Counted from the first letter of the stretch, positions 52,105 through 61,333 are shown. The stretch: 64,000 nucleotides of DNA from UASB124 sp964446935 (GCA_964446935.1 CAYUQI010000005.1:4615-68614), one strand, 5' to 3'. Program-made: numbers and translations. Notes: a model not told the origin generated them from the letters alone.

Positions 52105-52788
52105 TTATTGAATTGTACTTCCAAAGTCAGCGTTTCCTGCTGCCTTACGAAGAGCTTCTGGGGTATTCATATTAAATACACGTATGGGTAAAGAATGTTG
52201 TTGTGCGAGTGCAAGTGCTGTTCCATCAAGAATCTTGAGCGAACGTGACAACGCTTCGGCGTGGCTTATTTGTTTGATAAGTTTTGCTGCTTTGTTATGA
52301 GCAGGATCCTCATCATAGACCCCATCGACATTGGTTGCTTTCCATACCTCTTTTGCTTCTACTTGCAATCCTCGTATGATCGCAGCAGTATCCGTGCTAA
52401 AAAATGGATTGCCTGTACCGCCAACAAATATGATGAGCGCTCCTTGTTGTTTGGCTTGTGTTATGAGTGCTTGATCAATGCGTGCAACAATGCCAGGAAT
52501 ATCGTATGAACTGAGCATTATGAATGGTAATCCTTCTTGCTCTGCATAATCACGAAGGATGATGCCGTTCATGATGGTGGCTAGCATTCCTACTGTATCA
52601 GCTGACCCCTGTTGCAAACCAAGTTGCTTGCCCTCTTTGGCACCACGAAAAAAGTTACCGCCGCCGATGACAATGTTAAATTGGTGCGTTGCTTTAAGTT
52701 GTTTGATTTGCTGCATAATACTACGAGCGAGCGTTGCATTGTTGTTTGCGAGTATTTCACCGCTCAACTTGAGTAAAACAGTCTTCAT
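52105..52788 (-). CDS. pyrH: Uridylate kinase
   Basis: A 227-residue bacterial UMP kinase (amino-acid kinase fold): VLLKLSGEILANN, IVIGGGNFFRGAKEG, ADTVGMLATIMNGIILRD, VGGTGNPFFSTDTAAIIRG and KATNVDGVYDEDPAHNKAAK. It makes UDP from UMP. The usual tsf-pyrH-frr order is kept. Needing UMP phosphorylation fits a cell that imports or salvages nucleotides. Confidence 0.95.
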   Translation of the reverse strand: MKTVLLKLSGEILANNNATLARSIMQQIKQLKATHQFNIVIGGGNFFRGAKEGKQLGLQQGSADTVGMLATIMNGIILRDYAEQEGLPFIMLSSYDIPGIVARIDQALITQAKQQGALIIFVGGTGNPFFSTDTAAIIRGLQVEAKEVWKATNVDGVYDEDPAHNKAAKLIKQISHAEALSRSLKILDGTALALAQQHSLPIRVFNMNTPEALRKAAGNADFGSTIQ

Positions 52789-52811
52789 TATACCAGTCCT
52801 ATCTGCATGTA

Positions 52812-53693
52812 TTAACGTCCAATGGCAAATCGTTTGAATTGTTTGATGGTAATACCAAGCCCAAGCTTTTTAGATGCTTCGGCTATATATTGTTGCACAT
52901 TGATTTTGTCATTTTTAATAAATGGTTGGTTGAGCAAACATGCATCTTGGTAGAACTTGTTCAATTTGCCTTCAATGATTTTATCAATAACATTGGCAGG
53001 CTTATTGCTATCCTTTAGCTGTTCTTTAGCTAGGTCACGTTCTTTTTGAATGGCTGCAGGATCAATATCTTGTGGTCCAACACCCAGTGGATTGGTGACG
53101 GCAATTTGCATACAAATATCTTTAGCAATTGTCTTGAGTTCTTCACTGTGTGTTCCTGGTGCCTTGTCTGTTGCCAGTTCAATAACAATACCTAGTGTTG
53201 AGCCTGGATGAATGTAACTGTTAATTAAGCCATTGCCAGATACCTGAAAACGAGCAATACGATTGATTTTGATGCTTTCACAAATTTTGGCAATCAAATC
53301 ATCCAAATGTTGTTGCACGGTAATTTTTGGATTTTTATGGAGTGGTTGTTTGAGCAATGTTGCTACATCTGGTGGGTTGACTGAGGCAACATGTTCTGCA
53401 ACGTCGGTAATGAAATGTTGCATGGCTTCTGTATTGGCGGCAAAATCGGTTTCACATGCTGTTTCAACCATTGCGCCAAGGATATTTTTGCTATCAATAT
53501 AACTTTCAATGCGTCCATGGTTGGTGACATTTTCTGCGCGTTTTGCGGCAACAGCGGCACCTTTTTTACGAAGAATTTCAACGGCTTTTTCAAAATCACC
53601 GTTAGCTTCTTCAAGGGCCTTTTTACAATCCATCATACCAACTTGTGTGCGATCGCGTAATTTTTTTACCATATCCATGCTGATAGTGCTCAT
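52812..53693 (-). CDS. tsf: Elongation factor Ts
   Basis: A 293-residue EF-Ts: N-terminal UBA-like VKKLRDRTQVGMMDCKKALEE, then KKGAAVAAKRAEN, and the core ETACETDFAANTEAMQHF that contacts EF-Tu. It regenerates EF-Tu-GTP. It is first gene of the tsf-pyrH-frr operon; rpsB, which usually precedes it, is about 42 kb away in this window. SD AGGAGTAATAC fits the ATG at 53693. Confidence 0.95.
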   Translation of the reverse strand: MSTISMDMVKKLRDRTQVGMMDCKKALEEANGDFEKAVEILRKKGAAVAAKRAENVTNHGRIESYIDSKNILGAMVETACETDFAANTEAMQHFITDVAEHVASVNPPDVATLLKQPLHKNPKITVQQHLDDLIAKICESIKINRIARFQVSGNGLINSYIHPGSTLGIVIELATDKAPGTHSEELKTIAKDICMQIAVTNPLGVGPQDIDPAAIQKERDLAKEQLKDSNKPANVIDKIIEGKLNKFYQDACLLNQPFIKNDKINVQQYIAEASKKLGLGITIKQFKRFAIGR

Positions 53694-53864
53694 GTATTAC
53701 TCCTTCAGTGTTCGCACCTTCTGCGGCACTGCTTGGGATAGGCTTCGATATGATGCCTCCCTTTGTCAAGGCTTTGGTAGGGCGAACGGGTTTATATAAA
53801 GTTACAGGGATTAAGCCATAGTCTGCCAAAATTGCCCAATTTTACAACACTTAGCGACTAATCT

Positions 53865-53893
53865 TTGACAAAAAAGTAGTTAAAAAGTACGAT
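53865..53893 (+). promoter_or_regulatory. Promoter of the rpmF-plsX-fab cluster
   Basis: TTGACA, exactly 17 bp, TACGAT, followed by AATAAG. This consensus -35 is the best promoter by eye in the window, 72 bp upstream of the rpmF ATG. Confidence 0.65.
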
Positions 53894-53964
53894 AATAAGC
53901 GTTTTTGAAAGAACTCTATAAGTTTTCAATTTGTAACATCGAATTGGGTTTTCTAGGAGAAACT

Positions 53965-54252
53965 ATGCCAGTACCGAAGCGGAAATTATCGCGCAAACGA
54001 CGAAATCAGCGATCTGCTAATAAAGGCATTAAGCCAAAAGCCATTGCTGCATGTCAAACTTGCCAAGCTCCCGTAATGCCACATCAAGTATGTACCGAAT
54101 GTGGATATTATAAAGGGACAAAGGTTATTCAAACCAAAACTGATCGTATGTATAAACGTGGTCAAGCTCGTGAAGCTCGACAAGCTTCTCTTAAATCACA
54201 ACAGCCCGCTCAAACTCCAGAGCAGGGCGGTTCTGAGCCACGTTCCGAGTAA
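53965..54252 (+). CDS. rpmF: 50S ribosomal protein L32 with C-terminal extension
   Basis: ATG at 53965 with TAGGAGAAACT upstream; the longer frame lacks an SD. The 95-residue protein opens MPVPKRKLSRKRRNQRSANK and has the zinc-binding CQTCQ...CTECGYYKG. L32 is normally about 60 residues; a Gln/Ala/Pro/Glu tail of ~30 residues is added. The rpmF-plsX pairing is widely conserved and links ribosome and lipid synthesis. A stem-loop follows at 54273-54310. Confidence 0.93.
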   Translation: MPVPKRKLSRKRRNQRSANKGIKPKAIAACQTCQAPVMPHQVCTECGYYKGTKVIQTKTDRMYKRGQAREARQASLKSQQPAQTPEQGGSEPRSE

Positions 54253-54272
54253 GGATATTTATTTGAAATTAC

Positions 54273-54310
54273 AAAGCGCCGTTCCTCTTCAAATGAGTGG
54301 ACGGCGCTTT
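54273..54310 (+). terminator. Stem-loop between rpmF and plsX (attenuator or weak terminator)
   Basis: AAAGCGCCGT, 18-nt loop, ACGGCGCTTT: a perfect 10-bp GC-rich stem, but followed by AGCTTTG rather than a T run. It may reduce rather than end transcription into plsX. Confidence 0.5.
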
Positions 54311-54334
54311 AGCTTTGATGGGTAGCCAATAATC

Positions 54335-55246
54335 ATGATAGCTATTGATATTATGGGGGGCGATCATGCACCTGAGGCTGTTCTTGAGGGAGCGTTACGT
54401 GCGGCTCAACAATCGATTCCTCTCTTGTTGAGTGGGCCACAACCTATGATCGAGCAATGGTTAACACAACATGATTCTGCTTGGCGATCATATGATATTG
54501 TCATTGCACATGCTCAGACATGTATAGCAATGGATGATGAGCCGGTTGCTGCTATTCGTAAAAATCCACAATCATCACTTGTTGTTGCTGTTACCAGTGT
54601 TGCACAGGGGCGTTGTAATGCTGTTATTTCTGCCGGTAATTCTGGTGCTTTAATGGCTGCTGCTTTGTTTTTAATTGGTCGCGAACAAGGAATTGACCGT
54701 CCTGCTATTGCCGGTTTGTTGCCATCAAAAAATGGACCGGTGGTTGGATTGGATCTTGGTGCTAATACCGAATGTCGTCCTCAACATTTACAACAATTTG
54801 CACACATGGGACATCGGTATGCACAGATTGCACTCAAATGCACCAATCCTCGTATTGGATTGCTTTCAAATGGTCACGAGGAAGGTAAGGGATCTCAACT
54901 TGTTAAAGAAGCACATGTCTTGCTCAAACATGATTCATTAAATTTTGTTGGCAATGTTGAACCTTATGGTATATTTGCTGGGAATGTTGACGTTGTTGTG
55001 TGTGATGGCTTTGCTGGTAACGTGCTGCTCAAAACGATGGAGGCCGTTAGTACTTTTATTATGCAAGCAGTTGGCCAACAGGCTGCGCACATGCTGCGTG
55101 ATCGCTTGAGTTATGTGAAGTATGGTGGCGCATTGTTGCTTGGTGTTAAGCATCCGGTAATTGTGTGTCATGGGGCATCCAATGCAGATGCGATAGAACA
55201 TGCAATTATATTTGCCAGGAAAATTACGAATAGAAAAGATAATTAG
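54335..55246 (+). CDS. plsX: Phosphate acyltransferase PlsX
   Basis: 303 residues: IAIDIMGGDHAPEAVLEGAL at the start, AAIRKNPQSSLVVAV, SAGNSGALMAAALF, GLDLGANTECRPQHL, NGHEEGKGS and VVCDGFAGNVLLKTMEAVS. PlsX turns acyl-ACP into acyl-phosphate for PlsY in phospholipid synthesis. It is somewhat shorter than typical (about 330-350). Context with rpmF, fabD, fabG, acpP and fabF is the classic lipid cluster; fabH is not in it. Confidence 0.94.
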   Translation: MIAIDIMGGDHAPEAVLEGALRAAQQSIPLLLSGPQPMIEQWLTQHDSAWRSYDIVIAHAQTCIAMDDEPVAAIRKNPQSSLVVAVTSVAQGRCNAVISAGNSGALMAAALFLIGREQGIDRPAIAGLLPSKNGPVVGLDLGANTECRPQHLQQFAHMGHRYAQIALKCTNPRIGLLSNGHEEGKGSQLVKEAHVLLKHDSLNFVGNVEPYGIFAGNVDVVVCDGFAGNVLLKTMEAVSTFIMQAVGQQAAHMLRDRLSYVKYGGALLLGVKHPVIVCHGASNADAIEHAIIFARKITNRKDN

Positions 55247-55373
55247 GCGCGAATGCAAATAAAAGCTCTTTTTTGTTGTTTATGTACATTTTCTTTGTAT
55301 CAAGTATAGTAGAAAAATAATGAATGTTAGTTTATTTTTTTTATTGATAACGTTATAACTGAGGGAGAGAGTT

Positions 55374-56102
55374 ATGGATTTTTCCATCGCTAGAATTACT
55401 GAACGTTTTAATAAGTTCATTGAATATCTCGTGAATAACCGCAAGCAATTTTTTATAGGAATTGGCGGTATTATTGTTTTGACCTTGGGCATGATAGGGT
55501 ATAGTTATTATCGTGAATGGTCAGAAGCATCTGCGCATAAAGCATTTATTGAAATGATGCGTTATTATGATGCGCCAGTAACGGGTAAAATGGTTGCAAC
55601 TGAGAGTGTCATTGAATTTGCTTCTGAGGCAGAAAAATGGGCCAAGGTGGCGGAAGTCTGTAAGACAACCTACAACCAGCATCGTGGTTCTGATATGGCT
55701 AGTATGTTTCAAGCGTATCAAGCACAAGCGTTAGCGTCACAGGGCAACATTGATGAAGCTATTACTCTTTTGTCTTCAGCTGTTAACTCAATACCAAGCA
55801 AAGAAATGCGCGATTTTTATTCGTTAAAATTAACACTGATGAAGCTTGATAGCAGCAAGCCAGATGTGCAGCAAGCAGGCTTTGCTGAATTGAAAAAGAT
55901 GGCAGAAAATACCGCAGCAATAACGCATGAAGCTGCATTGTATTACCTTGGAAGTTATTTTTGGAATTTGAAAGATTTTAACCAAGCAAAAAATTATTGG
56001 CAGCAATTGATGGTCAAATATGGATTGAAAGAAGCAAAACAACAATCCGGTTTTGGTGAACTCATCAAATCGCGGTTGAAATTAATTAGCCCAGAATGGT
56101 AG
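55374..56102 (+). CDS. YfgM/TPR_21-like membrane protein
   Basis: 242 residues: a short cytoplasmic start, one membrane helix (FFIGIGGIIVLTLGMIGYSYY, residues 24-44), then a periplasmic TPR-like helical body (QAQALASQGNIDEAITLLSS, ALYYLGSYFWNLKDFNQAKNYW). This layout fits the YfgM/ancillary SecYEG-associated TPR family, but similarity is mostly structural. SD GAGGGAGAGAG lies upstream. It is between plsX and fabD on the same strand; a link to protein export chaperoning is an inference. Confidence 0.7.
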   Translation: MDFSIARITERFNKFIEYLVNNRKQFFIGIGGIIVLTLGMIGYSYYREWSEASAHKAFIEMMRYYDAPVTGKMVATESVIEFASEAEKWAKVAEVCKTTYNQHRGSDMASMFQAYQAQALASQGNIDEAITLLSSAVNSIPSKEMRDFYSLKLTLMKLDSSKPDVQQAGFAELKKMAENTAAITHEAALYYLGSYFWNLKDFNQAKNYWQQLMVKYGLKEAKQQSGFGELIKSRLKLISPEW

Positions 56103-56186
56103 CTAAGTATCTTTTGGGGGGTGGCTTCGAGAGAGAATAATGGATGGTTGTTACAACAAAATGGATGGTTATAACTGAGGAGTTTC

Positions 56187-57287
56187 ATGAAAATTGGTAT
56201 GATTTTTCCAGGACAAGGATCTCAATCTCTTGGGATGGGAAAAGATATTTATGATCGTGAACGTATTGTTCAAGAATATTTTGAAGAAGCATCCAACTGC
56301 TTAGATCAAAATTTTGTTCGCCTTTGTTTTGCTTCTTCAGAACGCGAGCTCAAAGAGACGGTCAACGCCCAAACGTCAATTTTTTTATTAAGCGCTTCAT
56401 TTTATACACTGCTTAAAGAAAAGTATGGCATTGTTCCTCATGTAGTTGCCGGTCATAGCTCTGGTGAATATGCAGCTATTTTTGCTGCTGGCGGAATGAC
56501 ATTCCCTGATGCAATTTATCTTCTCAAAAAACGTTCCTTGTTTATGGAAGAAGCAACTAAAACATATCCTGGCACCATGATGGCTGTTATGAGTATGTCT
56601 CACGATGCATTGACTGCCATTTGTCAGAAATATGATGAGCCTGAAGATATACAACGGGTTGCGGAAATTGTTAACTATAATGCGCCAGAGCAACTTGTTG
56701 TTTCTGGTACCGTTTCTGAACTTGAAGCTGTTGCGCGTGATGTAAAAGCTGCTGGGGGCAAGGTTATTATGCTTAATGTTGCCGGAGCCTTCCATTCACG
56801 ATTAATGCAAGAAGCAGAAAAACAATTTGGCCTTTATATGGTCAAGGTTGATTTTAAAGATCTTGAAGTTTATTTAGTTAACAATACACAAGCTCGTATT
56901 GTTACCAAAAATCATGAAATTAAAGATTCTCTTATTAAACAAATGAGTTCGCATGTTTTGTGGTGGCCATCGATGCAATACTTCAAAGAATGTGACGTTA
57001 TCATTGAAGTTGGTCCTGGAAACAAATTGTCCAAGACACTCAAACGCGAATGGCCTGAAAAACAAATTTTTGCTCTTAACACACCGGCAGACCTTGAGCG
57101 AATTCTTGCCTTTTTTGGTAAGGAGGTTGAAAAGACCGAACTTGCTCATGATTTAGAAATAGCCAAGGAAGAGAAGGCTGCAGAGGCCCAAGAAGATAAG
57201 GTCGTTGCGGCTCAGGTAGTGTCAGAAGAGTCAGCGGTTGTACCACAGGGTAACGACGAAAAACCTTTGGATCAGGAACCAACATAG
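56187..57287 (+). CDS. fabD: Malonyl-CoA:ACP transacylase with C-terminal tail
   Basis: FabD core of about 305 residues: IFPGQGSQSLGMGKD, the nucleophile elbow VVAGHSSGEYAA (family usually GHSLGE), YNAPEQLVVSG, and GAFHSRLM with the catalytic His. It loads malonate on ACP. The last ~60 residues are an acidic Glu/Ala/Val/Gln-rich tail (EEKAAEAQEDKV...) beyond the usual end. SD GAGGAG precedes the ATG. A stem-loop at 57295-57342 separates it from fabG. Confidence 0.94.
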   Translation: MKIGMIFPGQGSQSLGMGKDIYDRERIVQEYFEEASNCLDQNFVRLCFASSERELKETVNAQTSIFLLSASFYTLLKEKYGIVPHVVAGHSSGEYAAIFAAGGMTFPDAIYLLKKRSLFMEEATKTYPGTMMAVMSMSHDALTAICQKYDEPEDIQRVAEIVNYNAPEQLVVSGTVSELEAVARDVKAAGGKVIMLNVAGAFHSRLMQEAEKQFGLYMVKVDFKDLEVYLVNNTQARIVTKNHEIKDSLIKQMSSHVLWWPSMQYFKECDVIIEVGPGNKLSKTLKREWPEKQIFALNTPADLERILAFFGKEVEKTELAHDLEIAKEEKAAEAQEDKVVAAQVVSEESAVVPQGNDEKPLDQEPT

Positions 57288-57294
57288 ATCCTGA

Positions 57295-57342
57295 CCGTTC
57301 GTGGGTGAGGAATTCATTGGGACGTCTCGAAACCATGAACGG
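57295..57342 (+). other. Stem-loop between fabD and fabG
   Basis: CCGTTCGTGG and CCATGAACGG, 28-nt loop. Nine Watson-Crick pairs and one G-U in plus-strand RNA; that position would be a mismatch in the opposite strand. There is no T-tract. It may be a processing or attenuation element in the fab transcript. Confidence 0.4.
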
Positions 57343-57398
57343 CATATTAAACGAGAACTTTAAACCGAAAAATAAAACGCTCATAACAAAGGATTGAA

Positions 57399-58136
57399 AT
57401 GCAACACCGTAACGTTATTGTTACGGGGGGGCTTGGGGGCATTGGTCAATCAATCGTTCAAACACTCGCTGCGCGGGGTGATCGGATTTTTATCATTGAT
57501 TATGTTACAGCAGCTGATCCGCGCGTTGTGTCTGTTGTTAGTAATCAAAATATTTCTTATATTCAAGCTGATCTTGCGTCGAGTCAATCAGTTAAAACTG
57601 GCTTTGATCAGCTTTTTTCTTTGCTCGATCAGCAGCAATCATCATCATTAGATATTTTAATCAATAATGCCGGCGTTACTGCCGATACCCTTGCGTTACG
57701 CATGACCGAGGAGGCATGGGATCGTGTTCTTGATATCAATCTCAAGGGGGCCTTTTTATGCTGTCAGCAAGCGCTTAAACGTATGGTTAAGGCTCCTGCC
57801 AGTTACATCATTAACATGAGTTCGATTGTTGGTATTCGTGGCAATGCAGGGCAGGCAAACTATGCAGCCAGTAAGGCTGGGCTTATTGCTTTGACTAAGT
57901 CATTGGCGCAGGAGTATGCAAGTCGCAATGTGTTGGTCAATGCCATTGCTCCTGGTTTTATCCAAACCCCAATGACCGATATGTTGCCTGAACTTGTTAA
58001 GCAGAAGGCTCTTGAATACATTCCCCTCAAGCGCTTTGGGACCCCGGCCGACGTGGCACATCTGGTTGCCTTTTTGACCTCTGGGGCTGCCAATTATATA
58101 ACTGGACAGGTTATTGAAGTTACTGGTGGTATGTAG
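57399..58136 (+). CDS. fabG: 3-oxoacyl-ACP reductase
   Basis: A 245-residue short-chain dehydrogenase: VTGGLGGIGQSI cofactor loop, DILINNAGVT, INMSSIVG (Ser), and YAASKAGLIALTKSLA (Tyr-x3-Lys), with the end ITGQVIEVTGGM typical of FabG. It reduces beta-ketoacyl-ACP with NADPH. It is followed by acpP after a 65-bp gap. Confidence 0.95.
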   Translation: MQHRNVIVTGGLGGIGQSIVQTLAARGDRIFIIDYVTAADPRVVSVVSNQNISYIQADLASSQSVKTGFDQLFSLLDQQQSSSLDILINNAGVTADTLALRMTEEAWDRVLDINLKGAFLCCQQALKRMVKAPASYIINMSSIVGIRGNAGQANYAASKAGLIALTKSLAQEYASRNVLVNAIAPGFIQTPMTDMLPELVKQKALEYIPLKRFGTPADVAHLVAFLTSGAANYITGQVIEVTGGM

Positions 58137-58201
58137 CAAATTTTTTAAAATCGGCTATCATAAAAAGCCTTATATTTGTTTTTTTAATAGGAGATTTCCC
58201 T

Positions 58202-58450
58202 ATGGCATTTAACAAAGAAGAAACCAAACAAAAAGTTGTTGCAATTATTGCTGAAAAATTAAGTATGCCAGCAGAAAATATTACCATCGAATCAACCTTC
58301 AAAGATCTTGGGGCGGATTCACTTGATGTCGTTGAAATTATTATGAGTTTTGAAGAAACCTTTGGCATCGAAATTAAAGATGAAGATGCTGAAAAAATCA
58401 AAACCATCGGACAGGCTATTGACCTCATTCATGCTTCACGAACGAAGTAA
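58202..58450 (+). CDS. acpP: Acyl carrier protein
   Basis: An 82-residue acidic helical protein with the phosphopantetheine site GADSLDVVEIIMSFEE (Ser40). SD AGGAGATTTCCC. The stop TAA abuts the ATG of fabF, so the two are coupled. It carries acyl chains for FabF and PlsX. Confidence 0.97.
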   Translation: MAFNKEETKQKVVAIIAEKLSMPAENITIESTFKDLGADSLDVVEIIMSFEETFGIEIKDEDAEKIKTIGQAIDLIHASRTK

Positions 58451-59719
58451 ATGAAACATCGTGTTGTTATTACCGGGCTTGGTCTCATAACTCCTTTGGG
58501 TAACGATGTTTCGACAACGTGGAACGGCTTGCTCCAGGGGCGATCAGGTATTTCTGTACTTCCTGAATCTTTTGGCCTTCAAGATTATATGGTCAAAGTT
58601 GGTGGTTATGTTCGTGGTGAACAGGAATTTCTTGCTGCTGTGTTGCCCGCAAAATTCCACACAAAAACAGATCGATTTATTCATTTTGCCCTTATTGCTG
58701 GTCATCAAGCTATGACTGATGCCGGCTTTTCCCAAACAAATCCTGAACAACGTGATCGCTTTGGCGTGTATATGGGGGTTGGGCTTGGTGGTTTGCATTC
58801 CATTAGCGAAGCGGTCGTTGATTGGCAAAAATCAGGGCTTAAGCGTATTTCTCCTTTTGCCATCCCCAAAACAATTAGTAATCTAGCCCCTGCATGGCTT
58901 TCAATGCAGTGGAATCTGCAAGGGCCTCATACCGCTTTTACCAATGCATGCGCTTCAAGCGCCGATGCTATTGGTATGGCGTTTCGTTTAATACGTGATG
59001 GATATGTTGATTATATGCTTGCAGGAGGAACTGAAGGGTGTCTAACGCCTTTGGGCATTGCTGGTTTTGGTAATATGCGGGCGTTGTCAGCATGGAACGG
59101 CGACCCTGCGCAAGCAAGTCGCCCTTTTGATAAAAACAGGACAGGTTTTGTACTTGCTGAAGGAGCTGGGGTACTTGTGTTGGAACGCATGGAATCAGCC
59201 ATAAAACGCGGGACTCACATCTATGCTGAAATCGTTGGCTATGGAGCAACCTCTGATGCTTATCACGTGACTGCAATGCATCCTGATGCTCGTGGTGCTG
59301 CACTGGCGATGGAACATGCTATGACTGATGCCGGCATTGATCGAACTGATATTGGTTATATCAATGCACACGGTACTGGGACGCCTATGAATGATGCGCT
59401 CGAAACCGTAGCGCTTAAAAAGGTTTTTGGTTCACATAGTGATCCATCAAAGCAGGATCATGTGCTGGTGAGTAGTACCAAATCAATGACCGGGCACTTG
59501 TTGGGTGCTGCTGGAGGATTAGAAGCCGCAATCACGGCTCTTACATTGCATCATCAGTGTGTTCCTCCAACGATTAATCTCAGTGATCCTGACCCTGCCT
59601 GCGATCTTGACTACGTTCCACACAAAGCACGACATGCGTCAGTAAACTATGCCTTATCAAATTCATTTGGTTTTGGCGGGGGTAATTCGGTGTTGGCATT
59701 TAAGCGATGGATTAAGTAA
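58451..59719 (+). CDS. fabF: 3-oxoacyl-ACP synthase II (KAS II)
   Basis: A 422-residue thiolase-fold condensing enzyme: VVITGLGLITPLGNDV, FTNACASSADAIG with the catalytic Cys, YINAHGTGTPMND and STKSMTGHLLGAAGGLEA with the two His, and the end LSNSFGFGGGNSVLAF. It elongates acyl-ACP. It is last gene of the cluster. FabH, FabZ and enoyl reductase are not in the window and must be elsewhere or missing. Confidence 0.96.
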   Translation: MKHRVVITGLGLITPLGNDVSTTWNGLLQGRSGISVLPESFGLQDYMVKVGGYVRGEQEFLAAVLPAKFHTKTDRFIHFALIAGHQAMTDAGFSQTNPEQRDRFGVYMGVGLGGLHSISEAVVDWQKSGLKRISPFAIPKTISNLAPAWLSMQWNLQGPHTAFTNACASSADAIGMAFRLIRDGYVDYMLAGGTEGCLTPLGIAGFGNMRALSAWNGDPAQASRPFDKNRTGFVLAEGAGVLVLERMESAIKRGTHIYAEIVGYGATSDAYHVTAMHPDARGAALAMEHAMTDAGIDRTDIGYINAHGTGTPMNDALETVALKKVFGSHSDPSKQDHVLVSSTKSMTGHLLGAAGGLEAAITALTLHHQCVPPTINLSDPDPACDLDYVPHKARHASVNYALSNSFGFGGGNSVLAFKRWIK

Positions 59720-59750
59720 TTCCAGAAAAAACAGGGTGATAACGTTCTTT

Positions 59751-59776
59751 GTCATCCTGAATTTATTTCAGGATCC
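59751..59776. repeat. Dispersed palindromic repeat (copy of the 38-kb element)
   Basis: GTCATCCTGAA, short TTTA-type loop, TTCAGGATCC: arms ATCCTGAA/TTCAGGAT. The same core lies at 38180-38205 in reverse sense, and a diverged one at 38090-38155. It sits directly after fabF and 12 bp before the terminator at 59789. Confidence 0.65.
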
Positions 59777-59788
59777 ATAAAAAAATTG

Positions 59789-59818
59789 AACCCACTTGCG
59801 TTAACAAGTGGGTTCTTT
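59789..59818 (+). terminator. Intrinsic terminator after fabF
   Basis: AACCCACTTG, 6-nt loop, CAAGTGGGTT followed by CTTT. A perfect 10-bp stem with a short T-rich tail; it ends the fab transcript. Confidence 0.7.
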
Positions 59819-59884
59819 GGGTGCCCTTGGTGACCCCATAGATTGGGGTTTGGATGGGTTGGGTGTTGAGAGAGAATTTATTGT

Positions 59885-61039
59885 TTATAAAATGCTGCAA
59901 GGCCACCATTTGTTTAAGTTGTTTATAGGTGCAGTTTTTTTGTTACCTGCATTAGGAGTTGATGCGTTTGCTGGCGCTGGAGTTGTTGATACCGTAGCAC
60001 TGCTTGTTGTTGGGGTTGTGCTACTTGATGATGAAGCTGTTGGTGATGTTGTTGGAGCTGATAAAGTTGTGTATATTGCGTTCTTGTTATTAATTTTTGC
60101 CGTAAGTACTTCTAATTCTTGTTGTGATAATGTGCCTGCTTGTGCCAGTTCTTGGAACAATCGTAAGGTGGCTTGAAAGTTAGGATATCGTGAGTCGAAG
60201 CCATCTCTACTGAAATCTATAGTATCAAGATATTTTTCCAAATAAGCATACATAGTTGTTGGTTGTTGTGTGGCAGGCAATGCCAACACAAGCTTAAACA
60301 ATTGAGCCAATGGGTTATGACAGTTGTGTAATGCTGTCTTAAATATTGCCTGATGTTCTGGCGTAATAAGGATATCAAAGTTGTGAGCAAGTGCCTTGAT
60401 GATAGCTCCTTGATTGCTGACGTTTGTAGTAGTATTAGTAACGACGCTCAATACTTGAGAAAAGTTTTCAATGTTTTCAAGGGTTGTGTCAATCGATGCC
60501 AAAACAGCATATGCTGTTTCGACAGCATCTTTGCCAATGTGACCATTGTGTGGGTGGTTGAGCATGGCATTAAATGTGCTATCAAGTGTTGTTGTGTTTG
60601 GATTAAATGGAATAAAAGTACCGAATACTATAATTAATTTTGATTTGAATGTTTGTAGTGCCGTAGAAACCGTAGTTTTGTTGCTCTGAAAATTGGCATC
60701 GGCTATTGTCTTTAATAAGGATTTTTTGATATCCAAGTTTATGGCATCAACGGCTGTCCTGATTGCTTGTGCAACGGCGGTGCATGTTCCGACAATATGT
60801 CTGTTGTGGCAGTTGAGGGAGCTTGCTGTTGCCTGTTGACTGTATGCTAAAGTGTATTGATTTAATGCTGTAATTTTAGAAGGGAGATCTTGTGCTGCAC
60901 CGACGGTTTGTTTGACCGCCAAAATCTCTGTTTGAGTAGAGGATAATATACCATTAAATGATGAAATATCCATTGCCTGTGTAAAGCCACCGAGCAATGA
61001 TGTTGCAACCATTAGTATGCGAATAGTATACGTTTTCAT
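59885..61039 (-). CDS. Secreted protein of unknown family with Ser/Thr/Pro-rich C-terminus
   Basis: 384 residues with a signal peptide (YTIRILMVATSLLGGFTQAM). The body is helical, rich in Thr/Asn/Gln, with two Cys/His spots (NCHNRHIVGTC and LHNCHNPLAQLF). About residues 330-370 form a low-complexity linker (SPTASSSSSTTPTTSSATVS), and the end is KWWPCSIL. No family is recognised. It shares composition with the island at 41-46 kb but has no C-terminal membrane helix. It has its own promoter candidate at 61204-61232. Confidence 0.66.
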   Translation of the reverse strand: MKTYTIRILMVATSLLGGFTQAMDISSFNGILSSTQTEILAVKQTVGAAQDLPSKITALNQYTLAYSQQATASSLNCHNRHIVGTCTAVAQAIRTAVDAINLDIKKSLLKTIADANFQSNKTTVSTALQTFKSKLIIVFGTFIPFNPNTTTLDSTFNAMLNHPHNGHIGKDAVETAYAVLASIDTTLENIENFSQVLSVVTNTTTNVSNQGAIIKALAHNFDILITPEHQAIFKTALHNCHNPLAQLFKLVLALPATQQPTTMYAYLEKYLDTIDFSRDGFDSRYPNFQATLRLFQELAQAGTLSQQELEVLTAKINNKNAIYTTLSAPTTSPTASSSSSTTPTTSSATVSTTPAPANASTPNAGNKKTAPINNLNKWWPCSIL

Positions 61040-61203
61040 AAAACATACTCCTTGCCATTAAAACAACTACGAGGCAAATTTTATATATGAAGGTGTTATT
61101 TTTAAGAAAAAGAATAGGTTTTTTGAAGTAAACCCATCCTACCTAAGAAATAACCCCCATTGTGTTGCTTGCATTCCATTTATAATGCATGCATTCAGAC
61201 ATA
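61040..61203. other. 5' leader region of the secreted gene at 59885
   Basis: No gene seen in the roughly 315 bp between the two secreted genes. A perfect 12-bp palindrome AATGCATGCATT lies at 61184-61195 just downstream (minus strand) of the promoter candidate, a possible operator position. The long leader (about 160 nt) has no riboswitch that I recognise. Confidence 0.35.
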
Positions 61204-61232
61204 AGCATAAATGATTGGACTTTGTATTGCAA
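61204..61232 (-). promoter_or_regulatory. Candidate promoter for the secreted gene at 59885
   Basis: Minus strand TTGCAA, 17-bp spacer, TATGCT. Good spacing and a plausible -10. The palindrome AATGCATGCATT follows within 10 bp. Confidence 0.5.
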
Positions 61233-61307
61233 AAGGCTTTAAAGGCGATAGAGTTTGTTGCAATCTGATAAAATTCCAGGCAAAATTCGATGTTTTATAA
61301 AGAAAAT

Positions 61308-61333
61308 GGCCGTGGATTAATACATCCACGGCC
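61308..61333 (-). terminator. Intrinsic terminator of the outer-membrane protein gene
   Basis: GGCCGTGGAT, 6-nt loop, ATCCACGGCC; on the minus strand it is followed by ATTTTCTTT. It lies 22 bp beyond the stop at 61355. Confidence 0.8.

Noticed and set aside
59808..60176. 122-residue plus-strand frame with hydrophobic stretch (GVVDTVALLVVGVVLL)
   Set aside because: It is antisense to the secreted gene at 59885; the hydrophobic stretch is the complement of its Ser/Thr/Pro-rich linker.
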